Source: Ophiothrix spiculata
Lineage: Eukaryota > Echinodermata > Ophiuroidea > Amphilepidida > Ophiotrichidae
Assembly: GCA_000969725.1 (NCBI GenBank)
Contig: JXSR01S032854.1
Length of the DNA stretch: 23,200 nucleotides
Direction: 5' to 3' (one strand)
The notes under the pieces are model-generated. The model saw only the letters and a list, made by a program, of their open reading frames with translations, was not told the origin of the DNA and searched no databases. Below, one piece after another: positions 10,409 through 20,897 of this stretch (its first letter is position 1; every line of letters starts with the position of its first letter). The translations under genes were made by a program, and so were the position numbers.

Positions 10409-10560
10409 TGTGTCAAATGCAGTGTCAACCCATCAGATATATATATGCGTTATATATTTGTTGTGTCTGTAGTGCATCATATTGTGAATTAATAAACATT
10501 AAATACTTCATTATCTTTAAAAAAAATCATAATCATAAAGAATGCAGAATAAAATCTTAC

Positions 10561-10997
10561 CTTTCAGTTTGCCTTTGCATCAGTGCTGTCATCATGGCCA
10601 GAATCTGATTCTGTTGACTCAATTGGTTCGTTATATTGTCTAAAAGCTCATCCTGTTTCTCCAGAAATCCTACTACTGGACTGAGCATGGACGTCACTGC
10701 ATTCTTTTGAACGACAAGTTGCTGGGTGACATTTCCCTGTTCCTGGTTGTTTCTCTCCAGTAAATGCACCATTGCATTTGTCATATTCTCTATCATGTCA
10801 TTGGTAACCATCTGAGCATTCTGCTGATTCTCCAATAAGACAGCTACATGTGGCATTGATGGGGACAATGTTTTAGTCACATTTTCAAGCAGAGTAACGA
10901 TGTGTGGAAGTGAAATAGCAATAGTTGCTATTTGACAAGAAGCTTGATGGAAGAGAAGAAAAGTGACAAGCAGATTGATTCCAGTCTGAAAAACTAT
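10561..10997 (-). CDS. Signal peptide/coiled-coil exon B, start codon changed to ATA
   Basis: This is the first exon of a fibrinogen-related lectin, aligned to exon C through its 5' end. The frame is open for 145 codons and ends at AG|GTAAGA (phase 2), but the codon aligned with exon C's ATG is ATA (10997-10995). An in-frame TAG lies upstream with no ATG between. The N-terminus (hydrophobic run NLLVTFLLFHQASC) still looks like a signal peptide. Residues about 74-99 (10701-10778) are an extra segment absent from exon C, with a further sequon NVT, and NQQNAQ adds four residues before it. The coil tail SMLSPVVGFLEKQDELL is as in exons A and C. The upstream TATA-like box of exon C reads TTTTTAGAA here. 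Without another start this is probably a recent pseudo-exon 1; use as an internal exon would need an acceptor that I do not see. Confidence 0.6.
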
Positions 10998-11157
10998 CTT
11001 GTTTTCTGATACAAGATTGGAATCTGTGACAGTGTTCTAAAAAGCCCCAGAGCTTTCAGTTCACAGTGATGCTTTGTATTAAAGTGAGTTTTGCCTTGAA
11101 TTTCTCTCTATATATGAATGGCAAATTCTTCAAGGCCTAGTGATAGGCTTCAGGGGA

Positions 11158-11415
11158 AGTTTGGATTATTCTATTTTACAATATGATACAGGGTCAGTGA
11201 TTGTTCCTTTGTATTTCTAGATTTCCAGGCCCAATGCTATTGGTTGCTGATAAAGTTTGGATTAGTCCATTTTACAAAGACTGCACTTTTCTGTCAGTGA
11301 TTTATCTCTTACTTTTCTGGATTGGTAAAGGCCTATTGGTATTGGCTGCCAAAAAAGTTTAGATTGTTCCATTTCACAAAGGAAGGTAGTTTTTGTTTCA
11401 ATATTGCTTATTCTA
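11158..11415. repeat. CCAAT-bearing tandem array upstream of exon B
   Basis: Three units start near 11162, 11258 and 11360 (spacing 96 and 102 bp). Each has TGGATTA-TCCATTTTACAAA, GTCAGTGATT, a TTTCTGGATT-like segment and ATTGG, which reads CCAAT on the gene's strand. The region is homologous to 21411-21790 upstream of exon C, so it was duplicated with the first exon. A promoter or enhancer role is inferred from position. Confidence 0.65.
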
Positions 11416-11598
11416 TATGGAAAAGTCAGTTTCTACACAGTCAGATTCCTCTTTGGGAAAAAAACAAACTTCTGCATGTACTAAAGTACCTACCCCTCAG
11501 GAACCTGCATAACTAGCCATCATCTTTCTGTTTTTTTGCATGACTTCCCAATGTAGAAACCTTAACAGATTATCAGTTATTTCTATGTGCACCATATG

Positions 11599-11954
11599 TT
11601 AAAGCAATACTATAAGATTTTGATCAGGAACGGTTTTGAGTAAAAATGGCCTAAAATGAAGGAATGCGACTGTCTAATAACGTTTTCAAATGTATTTTGT
11701 CAAAAAATTGTTTTGCTACAGAAAAATGGATAAAAAGCACAAGCATGCTGTCCTATACTAATGCACGTCAAATTAAATTTGGGATCCCAAATTTAATTCA
11801 ACAAATGGCAATAACAGAAAAAAGTATGCATAGTTAAGCCAAATTGTTTGTAGGGCATTAATATCTACCAAAAACAAACCCAATCAGCTAAAAATTCGAA
11901 AGTCATGGGTAACAGGTAGCGCTTCATTCTTAACACTTTATAGTATTGCTTTAA
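11599..11954. mobile_element. MITE with TTAA flanks and near-central palindrome
   Basis: The body 11603-11950 is flanked by TTAA (11599-11602 and 11951-11954), and its ends are inverted repeats AGCAATACTATAA / TTATAGTATTGCT. Its middle holds a perfect 28-bp palindrome at 11771-11798, centred on GGGATCCC. It carries no transposase. The TTAA target suggests Kolobok or piggyBac mobilisation. Short open frames inside it are incidental. Confidence 0.75.
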
Positions 11955-12429
11955 CTGTAGGTAGCTGCAGTGGTGCATTGATGGTGAGGTTTTATTGAAG
12001 GACATGGTCATTTGTATTGATGTACTTGAATAGTGCTCAGGGAATGATGGCTTCAATGGTAGTGTATTTAGAGTACCTCTGAAGGTCCGATGTGAAGTCT
12101 ACTTCTGTAGAATCACTGGTGTTAATGATATCATGTGTAAAAGGAACTTGTTTGTGTATGATATGGTTCCAGTGAAGATTAGTATTACTATAAGGCTGTA
12201 GATGGAAGTGTCAGGATAAAAATAGGATATAGTTTTTCAGAAATAGATTCATTCTGTTTTATATAATAATTGTATAGGCTTGTAATAGGGTAAATGTAAA
12301 TGGATAGGTTCCATTTTCAAGCCAATCTTATCTGCAGCTAACAAAAGTTTATGAATGTAGTTTAATGCATGAGCTTTTTTTGATGTTGTATGGGCATTTA
12401 ATTAAAGTCAATGATGCACAATGAGTCTT
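11955..12429. other. Non-coding stretch, nothing recognised
   Basis: AT-rich sequence with no supported gene, repeat or RNA. It lies upstream of exon B on the minus strand, between the TTAA MITE and the TGACCT-rich region. Confidence 0.45.
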
Positions 12430-12903
12430 ATATAAGGGTTAGTTCACCAATACTGTTAACCAACAATTTTTAGCTATTGGGTGATGGAAAATTATGTGGA
12501 CTTGACCTCATTAACATAACAAATGGATTACCATATTTTATCCATAAACCAAGCCTGGTTTCAATTGGACATCAACTTTTCAATATGGGCTTATTTGACA
12601 ATTTCAGCCTATCGTTCAGTTAAACTTTATATGACCTTTGACCTTTGTATGTGACCATTCATTGTCATTTTCAACCTATCGTATAACTTGCCTTATATGC
12701 CCTTTAACCTTGGTATATGGCAATTGACCTCATTATTGCATGAGGTTTTCCATGTTTGTAGAAGTTATAAGCAAATGTTAACCATTTTCATAATTTTCAG
12801 CTTGACCTTGTATGACCTTTGACCTTGGTATATGACCTTTTCGACCTCATAAACAAATGAGGGTTCCCATGTTGCAACTATGACCAAGTTTGGTTACAAT
12901 CCA
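12430..12903. repeat. TGACCT-rich degenerate repeat
   Basis: Phrases such as TTTATATGACCTTTGACCTT, ACCTTGGTATATG and GACCTCAT recur two or three times at irregular spacing. Two perfect TGACCT-T-TGACCT direct repeats (DR1 on the minus strand) lie at 12632-12644 and 12813-12825. It may be a diverged, oppositely oriented relative of the AGGTCA repeats elsewhere in the window. No coding content is seen. Confidence 0.5.
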
Positions 12904-13104
12904 TTATAGACCATATGTAAAATTGACAAACTCCCACTTTTGATGGGGTAAATCCACAGAACCGGACGAGGAATCGGAACTCAGAACGAGGCCAAGTATG
13001 ATAAAAGCACTACTTGCTCTCGTTCTGAGTTCCGTTCCCCGTCTGATTCTGTGGATTTACCCCATCAACGGCGGGAGTATGTCAATTATAGATATGGTCT
13101 ATTA
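12904..13104. mobile_element. Fold-back element with TTA flanks
   Basis: The arms 12907-12992 and about 13015-13101 are imperfect inverted repeats over most of their length, running from TAGACCATAT through TGATGGGGTAAATCCACAGA to CGGAACTCAGAACGAG and back. TTA trinucleotides flank both ends (12904-12906 and 13102-13104), as expected for Harbinger-type three-base target duplications. It is about 195 bp and has no coding capacity. Confidence 0.8.
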
Positions 13105-13385
13105 GTATACACAGATTTTGAAGTCCATTTTATCTCTTTTCACAACAACTGACAACAGACAGTAGTCTAGATGTAAATGCATATGTATTTTGTAAAATAT
13201 TTTGTTAACATTAACTCTTATTCTCTGGAGTCAATAAGTAGAGTTTGGAATCTAGAACAAATATTTTGTGTTTATACGAGCAAAAGCAGAAAGCCCGGCT
13301 ACTCTGCTTTTGATTTTCTCTTTATCATGAGACAATTTAGTGTATCCCATTCTATGATTGATAGGTCTCTTGTGTGGTAATATTA

Positions 13386-13513
13386 GTTATTGGGTGAAGC
13401 GGAGGTATGTTATGGGAAATACCCGTGCGCGAAGTGTCATATCCAGGGGAAGCGCATATGACACTGAGCGCAACAAGTATTTCCCATAACATACCGACGC
13501 TGAACCAAATAAC
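13386..13513. mobile_element. Short fold-back element
   Basis: Imperfect arms of roughly 50 bases: GTTATTGGGTGAAGC and GGTATGTTATGGGAAATAC are answered by GTATTTCCCATAACATACC and CCAAATAAC. The centre holds AGTGTCATAT / ATATGACACT. The total is 128 bp, and no clear target duplication is seen. The centre is more GC-rich than the surroundings. Confidence 0.75.
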
Positions 13514-15190
13514 AAATTTATCATACCACTAAGTCAATCTTAATCATCAAACTATTTATTTATTTGTTTTTTCAACTTTTTTGGCTTTATTTCACAAAAA
13601 TTTACAAAAACGGACCACTTTTGATGAATGTTATACTCTACACGATACTGCACATCCCTACAAATTTAAAATGCACCATTCCGACATGCTCAGTGACATG
13701 ATATAAATACACTAATACGAAACTGCCTTACTATCAGATTGTACAAACATGTAAATGAGAGACACAAAATAATTTTGTGGTTTTGTTTATAAGGGTATGT
13801 CATCGCACGCAGGTCACATTCTCGCGAATAAAGGGTGTTCATTTACCACAAAATATTTGCGAATTTGCTTGAAAAAGGGGTCATTTTTTTCATCAGAAAA
13901 CGCGAAAAGGTGGTAGGCCTACTAATTAATTCCTATATACGGGAGATTGATGATATGTGACAAGATATGATTGATACCTCATTATTTTTCAGCTTCACTG
14001 AAGGCAGCGAGGCCAGTTTTTTAGAAGACCTTGTTTAGTTTGTAGACAATGACAGGAGCTTATGATTATTTTATCACCGTCATCTATAGTGAATTTTTTT
14101 AATAGTGACACCAAATTATAAATTTTGGGGGCGTATTGACGATTCCATTTATTCTGAGAGGTTGTATGCTTTATCTAGTCAATTCAAGATTCAAGATAGA
14201 GATTTGATATAACATAACAGATATATGGCCATAATAAAACAAAGTCCGCATTCTTTCAAAAAATGGATAAAAACCAAAGGCATATTGGTCAATAATATGG
14301 CTACATATACATCTCTATAGTGAAATAGAAAACAGGCATCTGAAACAATATTTAGGCCTATTAACATTGAAAATATACCATTTAACATCAACTAAAAACT
14401 TCTACAGATATGATGACATTGCTTTAGTTTTTGTAATTCGTAACAAACGACAGCATTAATGTGGCCTAAATGATCTGACTATGAAGCCCATTAAATCACA
14501 CAAAGCCGATGTGGTGTTCTCCAAAACTAACTCAAATCGATAGCATGATATTAAACCATTTGAGAATAATTTCCATTGAACCTGATTGATAACCTTGCGT
14601 ATTCTATAGAAAATAGCTCATTTAATGGGGGTTAGATCATCGCATTATGTTGAACATAGTTGAGCATTATATGGCCTTTTTAGTTTTGTTCAGAACCCAT
14701 CCCCTCCAAATATAATCTTACCATCACCAATATGCGCTTAGTGACAGGAATAAAAAAATCTACTAGTACTATACTAAATTTACCGAAAGGGTAGGCTAAC
14801 CTGCATTATTTTGTGGGGGTGTAGGGAACTTAGTAAGCCCGAGTCACCTAGCAAGTTCTCAGATATGCCTGTCATTGCTTGTTTCAATATAACACATTAC
14901 AAAATCCATCAGAGTATCCTCATACAGATATTGTTGATACCAAACTTTGTTACATGTATGCCTATCAAAAAAGGAAAACAATCATCTAGGATATATTGAT
15001 TTTGGTTCACTTTTCACTGTATATATCATATAAATGTCTGCATTAAAAATAAAGATTTCAGGTGAAAACATACTTTTTTGAGCTATCAAACATTTGGTAA
15101 AAGTCTTTGTTATTACATTAATTCCAATGCATCTTCTAATCAATAACGGATGATTGGTGTTGAAAATCAGCAAGCAAAGAAAATTTGGAG
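13514..15190. other. Non-coding stretch
   Basis: No supported gene. The one repeat noticed is about 15040-15125 (TTTGAGCTATCAAACATTTGG), which recurs inverted near 18650-18760. The remainder is AT-rich and appears unique. Confidence 0.45.
15040..15125. repeat. Dispersed repeat, inverted partner near 18650-18760
   Basis: The shared core AACATACTT...TTTGAGCTATCAAACATTTGG followed by GTCTTTGTTAT appears here on the plus strand and near 18690-18725 on the minus strand. The family is unknown. No ends were defined. Confidence 0.6.
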
Positions 15191-15723
15191 TACTGTAAAA
15201 GTAGAAATTTTCGCGAGGTTTTTATTTTCGCGAATTTCGCGAATCAATCCTCAAACGCGAAAATAAAAACTCGCGAAATTAATGTCATTTATCGACCAAT
15301 TAAAGTTTCTCACAAAATACGTAACAAGCAAAGCAGTGAATCTATGCATGTAAAGCTGTTGAATTCGGAACTTTAATTATTCAGCCAGCTAACTCACGAC
15401 CGATGTATATGATGGTAAATATGAGGCAAATATTTCTCAAACCAATCATGTGATAGTGATGAAAATAGTTGAAAGTATAATGATATATTTGGCTTTTTAG
15501 TTGAAAGAAATGGTCTTTAGACACGTCAATCACTTTTGTAATCAACTTTCCACACTGTAAAATCTGCCGATAATTGGCGATGAATGTCAAATGAATGTTG
15601 TTAATGGCGACTTGGTAAGCTTACTCGTTGATATAATGCAACTCAATTTTGGTAATCGCGAAAATAAAAACTCGCGAAATGTCTGTTAGAGGCAAAATCG
15701 CGAAAATATAGACTTTTACAGTA
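15191..15723. mobile_element. TIR element with CGCGAAAATAAAAAC motifs
   Basis: It begins TACTGTAAAAGT and ends ACTTTTACAGTA. Subterminal motifs TTTTTATTTTCGCGA and TCGCGAAAATAAAAACTCGC repeat in both orientations at both ends (15207-15280 and 15655-15710). It is about 533 bp and non-autonomous. A TA dinucleotide at each end could be a Tc1/mariner-like target, but this is uncertain. The CpG content at the ends stands out from the AT-rich surroundings. Confidence 0.75.
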
Positions 15724-16253
15724 TTGATTTTTCATCACCAAGCCATGTTGGTCTAGGCCAGAAAATGTGCCTGTGTATTTTACCAACTTGCTTCGAATTA
15801 ATCCTTCATGCAAGATTTCATGCCTGTTTTCAAGATTGTTTGCTTCAAAATGTTTCAAGCAAGAAAATTGCTTCGTGTATTTTACCTACTTTCCTGATTT
15901 TAATGAGACGTAATCCTCTAGGCCAGATACAGGCGGGGAATAGAATGAGGGGCTGGAAATCGGCGCATGTTTTGAATCGATAATGGTGACTTAGTAGCTT
16001 AATCAGCATTGATCTCGGTGAAGATCATACGACCTGGATTACTGACCTATATCTATGGATGGAAAAATGTCACCGCGTAAATCAACTTCCTGCAGAAATA
16101 TGATTTGGGGAACATGACCAGAAATTTCACTACATGTGTAAATTACTTCTGAACCTGTATTTGATAGAAAATTAGCATTAAATATTTTTTCCAAGTGAAT
16201 TCAAATCCAACTGATTGCTTCTCAAAATTTCGAGTTCTCAAATGATTACGTAT
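15724..16253. other. Non-coding stretch
   Basis: No gene is seen. GTGTATTTTACC and TAATCCTCTAGG-like phrases recur loosely here and near 18530-18580, suggesting old repeat debris. Nothing firmer can be said. Confidence 0.4.
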
Positions 16254-16271
16254 TTATTTATTTATTTATTA
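16254..16271. repeat. (TTTA)n microsatellite
   Basis: A run of TTTA units immediately left of the large repeat at 16280. Confidence 0.85.
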
Positions 16272-17345
16272 TGCCTCCGCCAGAGGCATTATGTTTTCTG
16301 GTTGTCCGTCCGTCCGGGCTCATTTCTCGGAACTGGTGTGGCGTATAGCGATGCAAGTCGGTGGAGTGGTGGTCAGGCTGGCTAGTAACTTTCTCTGAAA
16401 GTTTTGGCGCGAAATATGCAAATTTAGTCGTTTTTTAAGCAGAAAATATGCGATTTTTTTTTCCATCTGTCCGTCCGTCCGGGCTCGTTTCTCAGAACTG
16501 GTGAGACGTGGAGCGATGCAAGTCTGTGGACTGGTGGTAAGGGTGGCTAGTAATTTTCTCTGTAAGTTTTGGCGCAAAATATGCAAATTTAGTTGGTTTT
16601 TAAGCAGAAAATATGTGATTTTTTGTGATTTTAGGGACTTAGAAATTTTCCGAAAGGAGCATTTGCTAAAACTCCACCCCTTCAAAATTTTAACCCCACC
16701 TTATTTTGATTGGCGCATCACATACGCGAAAATCGGCCCGATCGGCCATTTAATTAACGAAAACAATGCGTTTTAAGATGGCGCTCTTACATGTAATCCT
16801 ATATAATTTCATAGATACAATGGGCAATATCTCCTCAACGGAGCAGAATTTTATTTTACGCGTATCTCTGAAACCGCATGCCCTACGTTAATGATATTTG
16901 GTGCCTGGGTAGACAATTTCAGCGTAAAATAAGCTAATTAACTACCTAATTTGCATAATTTATGCATAAAATGGTTTAAATGGCATATTTTACAAACCGT
17001 CCACCTTACATTCATGAAATTTGGTGGATAGGTGGGGATTGAGCTGCGCTTGTGCCAGCTGCAATTTGAGCGCAAAATATACTATTTAAGTACCTAATTT
17101 GCATAATTTATGCATAAAATGTAGCTTATTTTTCAACTTTGTCCGATTTCAAAGGTTTAGGTCAAAGGTCAAAAGAAAGGTCAGATTTTCAACTTTGTCC
17201 GATTTCAAAGGTTTAGGTCAAAGGTCAAAAGAAAGGTCAAATTCTCAACTTAGTCGGATTACAAAGGTGGAAGGCGGAGGCATTGTGATCGACACTCTGT
17301 GTCGAGAACTGCGCGGCCCGAGAACCGCGTATTCTAGTTTATTTA
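16272..17345. repeat. Large dispersed repeat with 165-bp and 56-bp tandem units
   Basis: The left end ATGCCTCCGCCAGAGGCAT and the right part GGCGGAGGCATTG give short inverted ends. Two units of about 165 bp start at 16304 and 16469 (GTCCGTCCGTCCGGGCTC, then GCGATGCAAGTC and TTTTGGCGC). The palindromic segment TTTGCATAATTTATGCATAA occurs twice (about 16950 and 17098). Three 56-bp units start near 17131, 17187 and 17243; the first two carry perfect AGGTCA-A-AGGTCA (DR1) at 17159-17171 and 17215-17227. TTTCAACTTTGTCCGATTTC ties it to the repeat at 1-333. Open frames here follow the repeat and show no protein family. Confidence 0.75.
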
Positions 17346-17367
17346 TTGATTGATTGATTGATTGATT
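17346..17367. repeat. (GATT)n microsatellite
   Basis: About five GATT units at the right edge of the large repeat. A short AATGA run follows at about 17440-17458. Confidence 0.85.
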
Positions 17368-18913
17368 TTTCCCCCATACTTCAGTCAGGCAGTGGATTGT
17401 ACTACCCGTAAGAGGACCGATATATTTTCAAAAGTCAGAATGAAATGAAATGAAATGTTTTTATTCACTTCTGATAAAGATTTACGCTTATCATTTGAGA
17501 TTTTTGGTCTTTTGCATCTTTCTTGCACTCACATGACGAATCCAAACCAAAGATCCAATCCTAAACCTTAAAATTGGGACCTTTTTAAAGTTTCTTCCTT
17601 TTCACCAATGCTTTAACTCTAACCCTAATAAGCTCCAATGGGGAATCATGCAAGCCAGTTTTGGGAGGGGGAACAAACACATTTAACCATCCTGGTAAAT
17701 AGGAAGCAAATTTTTTGTCAGTTTGCTATGTTCAGCTAAAACTCGATTTTTTTTACTCCAGTATAATTATTCAGCAGTGGAAAAGGTACAGTTTAGCTAA
17801 AAAAAACCTGTCCCCAGGAGTTATTGCCCAAATTTGCCCCAAAAGATGCCCTAAACATGGTCAATAGGGCCCCTCATCGCTGTGTGAGTATTTTGTCCTG
17901 AGCAGTATTAGCGTGCGCAAATGATAAGTGCATATGGCCCTATTTTTCACTTTGGCGGACAAAAATTGGTGGAAATATTTTAAAATCGTGCGTGTAACAA
18001 TGTTATTACGTCATGTAACTTTTGTTGAGAAAATCAAATTTATATCGATAAGATTAAGAGTCGTGTGTGCGATTGTAAGACCCTGTTTTTTTTTTTTTTG
18101 GTTTTTTTGCTTGTCAATTTTGAAAAGCTACGCCAAAAAAATTGGATTCCTTTTGGGCCTAATAAGTCGAGGTAACTTTGTATCTACCCCCCCCCCCTCT
18201 TAAAAAAAATGACGCCACTGTTCCTGAGGGTTTTTTTTATTTATTTTGCTTGCCTATGATAAAAATATGACTAGAGTAGAGTGGCTCCCTGGCCCATTAT
18301 TCTAACCCCAACTCTAGTACCCTACCCCTCATTCTGTAACAATAACCCTTAAATTTCGGCCCATTTCATACTTTTGATCCATTTATCCGATATTTAACAA
18401 AATTCCTATTATTATTTGGCTTTGATATGGTTTAGGGTATTACCTGTTTTTGTATGTAGGCCTATAATAAATCGTTATCGCAATGCTATCATTCAGTGAC
18501 CTTCGGTAAAATATCATCAATATTGCCTCGTGTATTTTGAGAGAAGTCGCAAGTGATTAAATTTAATCCTCTAGGACAGAAAAATGAACACAAAACATGC
18601 ATCAAAAAAAGTCCTCGTGTATAGTGAGGCCTTTACTAATGGAAAATACAATGGAACTATATATCAGATTATAAGATAACAAAGACATGATGCACCAAAT
18701 GTTTGATAGCTCAAAAGAAGTATGTTTCAGCCTTATGCTTGCGATATGGTATTCACTTTACATATTGCACATAATTGTAAAGTTGTGGGCTGTAGATAAA
18801 TAAATTTGATTCCACTATTATATACTGAAGGCAATAAGTGATAGGCCTACATGATCAACATGTTATACTAGTAAACACCAAATATTTGCAATGTTCAGAA
18901 CATCTAGACACTT
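17368..18913. other. Non-coding stretch
   Basis: No supported gene. Homopolymer runs occur (T near 18085-18100, C near 18187-18195). The region 18650-18760 is the inverted partner of the repeat at 15040-15125. The rest is AT-rich. Confidence 0.45.
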
Positions 18914-20007
18914 AAGCCGCGTTCAGACGGTCAGACATAAGTTGCTTATGACCGGTCATAACTTGTGTCGGTAATACTGCCATAGCATGACTGAAGGACG
19001 TAAGTGACATTTTTTTACGAAATGCCGTTTTATACTTTACTAGCAAGATGCCCGCGCTTTGCGCGGGCCTTTGCTAGATAATTAGAGGGTGCACACCACT
19101 AATATAGCCGTATTGTTTTTCATGGTGCAATTGAGGTGAATCTTGTGTAAAATAAAAGACACGGTGAAACTTCTTGATAAATTATTTCCCTTTAAAGGAA
19201 GCTAAAAAATGTCTTAATTTACTGTGGTGGTTTTTTTTAAATTTTAATATATTAATTGCATTATTCGACATTGGAATTGTTGATTGAACAAAGACTACAC
19301 CATGAGCTAACTATGTATATCCCATTGTCTTGGACCGTTGGTTATCATTGATAATAACTCCCGCGCTATTCAAATCGTTCTAATCTCAAGTGCTGCTGAG
19401 ACAGACATAGCTTCAAAAGGATTTTACTAGTTAGTTCTATAGAAATTCTATTCAGTGCTAATCAAGGTTAATCTTGGTGACCATCCATGTGTCTATTATG
19501 TATGTCCACATGCTCGTTTTCGAGCTAGAGCTCCTGATAAAACACATATTTTGTATATGAAGTCTATGGAGCGCGAATTAGTGGTGTTGACCCTGAACAC
19601 TCCAGTGACTCCACATGTATTTGTTGTACCGGTAACAAAGTTATGACCGGGCTTATGTCTAGTCTTCTTCGGATATAAATCGTCGGATATAAGTCGCGCT
19701 ATACCCGATAGAGTTATATCCGATGATCGTTCTCACTGCAAATTTATGTCCGACGCTATTACCGACACCACTTATGACCGGTCACAAGCAACTTATGTCC
19801 GACCGCCTGAACGTGGCTTAAGTTTCCAAGACGAAAATTTTTGACTTTCTGGTGACCTAACTGACTCCTACTTTTGTTTGGCGGAAATTATAAAACTGCA
19901 TTTCGTAAAAAATGTCACTTCCTTCCTTTTGTCATGGTAGGGCAGTATACCGACACAAGTTATGATCGGTCATAAGCAACTTATGTCCGACCGTCTGAAC
20001 GCGGCTT
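18914..20007. mobile_element. Long-TIR DNA element with an extra internal terminus
   Basis: The left end AAGCCGCGTTCAGACGGTC and the right end ACCGTCTGAACGCGGCTT are inverted. The similarity continues inward for about 120 bases, through CATAAGTTGCTTATGACCGG, ACTTGTGTCGGTA and AAGTGACATTTTTTACGAAATGC. A second right-type terminus (CGACACCACTTATGACCGG to CTGAACGTGGCTTAA) lies at about 19757-19822, and TTAA occurs beside both it and the left end (18912-18915, 19819-19822). This suggests two overlapping insertions or a rearranged copy. No transposase was recognised, and the superfamily is undecided. Confidence 0.75.
19040..19077. repeat. GC-rich two-part hairpin
   Basis: The outer helix CTAGCAA/TTGCTAG and the inner helix CCCGCGC/GCGCGGG enclose a TTT loop, giving 14 perfect pairs with small internal loops. 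It lies just inside the left TIR of the 18914-20007 element, in otherwise AT-rich DNA. It could be the terminus of another mobile element nested here; no function is assigned. Confidence 0.8.
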
Positions 20008-20897
20008 TATAGTGAAAAGCGTTAGGTGTAGAAAAGTGAACCATTTAAACAACAAAACAACTTGGGGACCTTTAGTGATACGCTCATTTGCACTTTATAT
20101 GTGATTTGCTTTGCTATTGTTGTTGTTGTTGTTGTTGCTGTTGTTGTTGTTGTTGCTGTTTTTGATGATGATGATAATGATTATAATGATGATGATGATG
20201 AATTTCAGTGACTGCATTTTTATTTTATAATAATTAATTCCCCTAATATGTCAAACAAAGTTTTTGTATGGCCATTTTTCCCGCCTTCGTGCACTGCCAA
20301 ATATTGGAGGACTATATTTATTTAATCAATTGAATTAGTATTCCCTATTTCACAGAATGGACAGTTCGAGAGACAGGGAAAAATTGCAAAAATAAAATAA
20401 ATCTATTATAATCACTGGTTTACTTTTAACATCTGAATATGGGCCTACCACAAAGTGTTCTAGCTTATTAACTCTAATTTGCATGTCAAAAATGGCAGAT
20501 TCTCACCTGAATTCGAACCTGTTAATCCTTGGTCACAAACCATAGTGCATTTTTATATTCATGTGTTTTTCATTCTAGCCATGGCCGCTACATTTTTCTG
20601 AAAATGTGGGAATACATGGCAAGTGCAGGGCAGGGACTGCGCCACGAGTGTTTGCATGCATTGTACGTTCCGTATGTTTAAGTACTTAAAACATACAAAC
20701 TTTATTAGATTAGGTAGGCCCATATTAACATTTATGTTGCGCATTGTAAAGACTAGTTTAGAACCACTGCTTTAGATGATAAAAAATAAATCTTTTCAAA
20801 CATTGTAATTTTTGTATTGCACCATATTGAGAATTAATAAGGTTTGATACTTCATATCATATGATTTTATTAAAAAAATGTAGAAAGGAAATCTTAC
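20008..20897. other. Intron downstream of exon C, with microsatellites
   Basis: No gene is seen. It contains (TTG)n at 20116-20160 and (GAT)n at 20164-20201. Close to exon C, the sequence GAGAATTAATAAGGTTTGAT is loosely similar to intron sequence after exons A and B, marking the edge of the older duplication. Confidence 0.55.
20116..20201. repeat. (TTG)n and (GAT)n microsatellites
   Basis: A TTG run with two TTGCTG interruptions is followed directly by GAT/AAT units. They are probably polymorphic. Confidence 0.9.

Noticed and set aside
16320-16776. Open frames on both strands with internally repeated peptide
   Set aside because: The peptide repetition reflects the 165-bp tandem DNA repeat of the dispersed element; no protein family is visible.
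19040-19077. Rho-independent terminator or catalytic RNA at the GC hairpin
   Set aside because: Bacterial terminators do not apply here, and no conserved ribozyme core was seen around the stem.
20116-20201. Poly-Gln/Leu-type coding repeat
   Set aside because: The trinucleotide run is not inside a supported reading frame with splice sites or flanking protein sequence; treated as a microsatellite.
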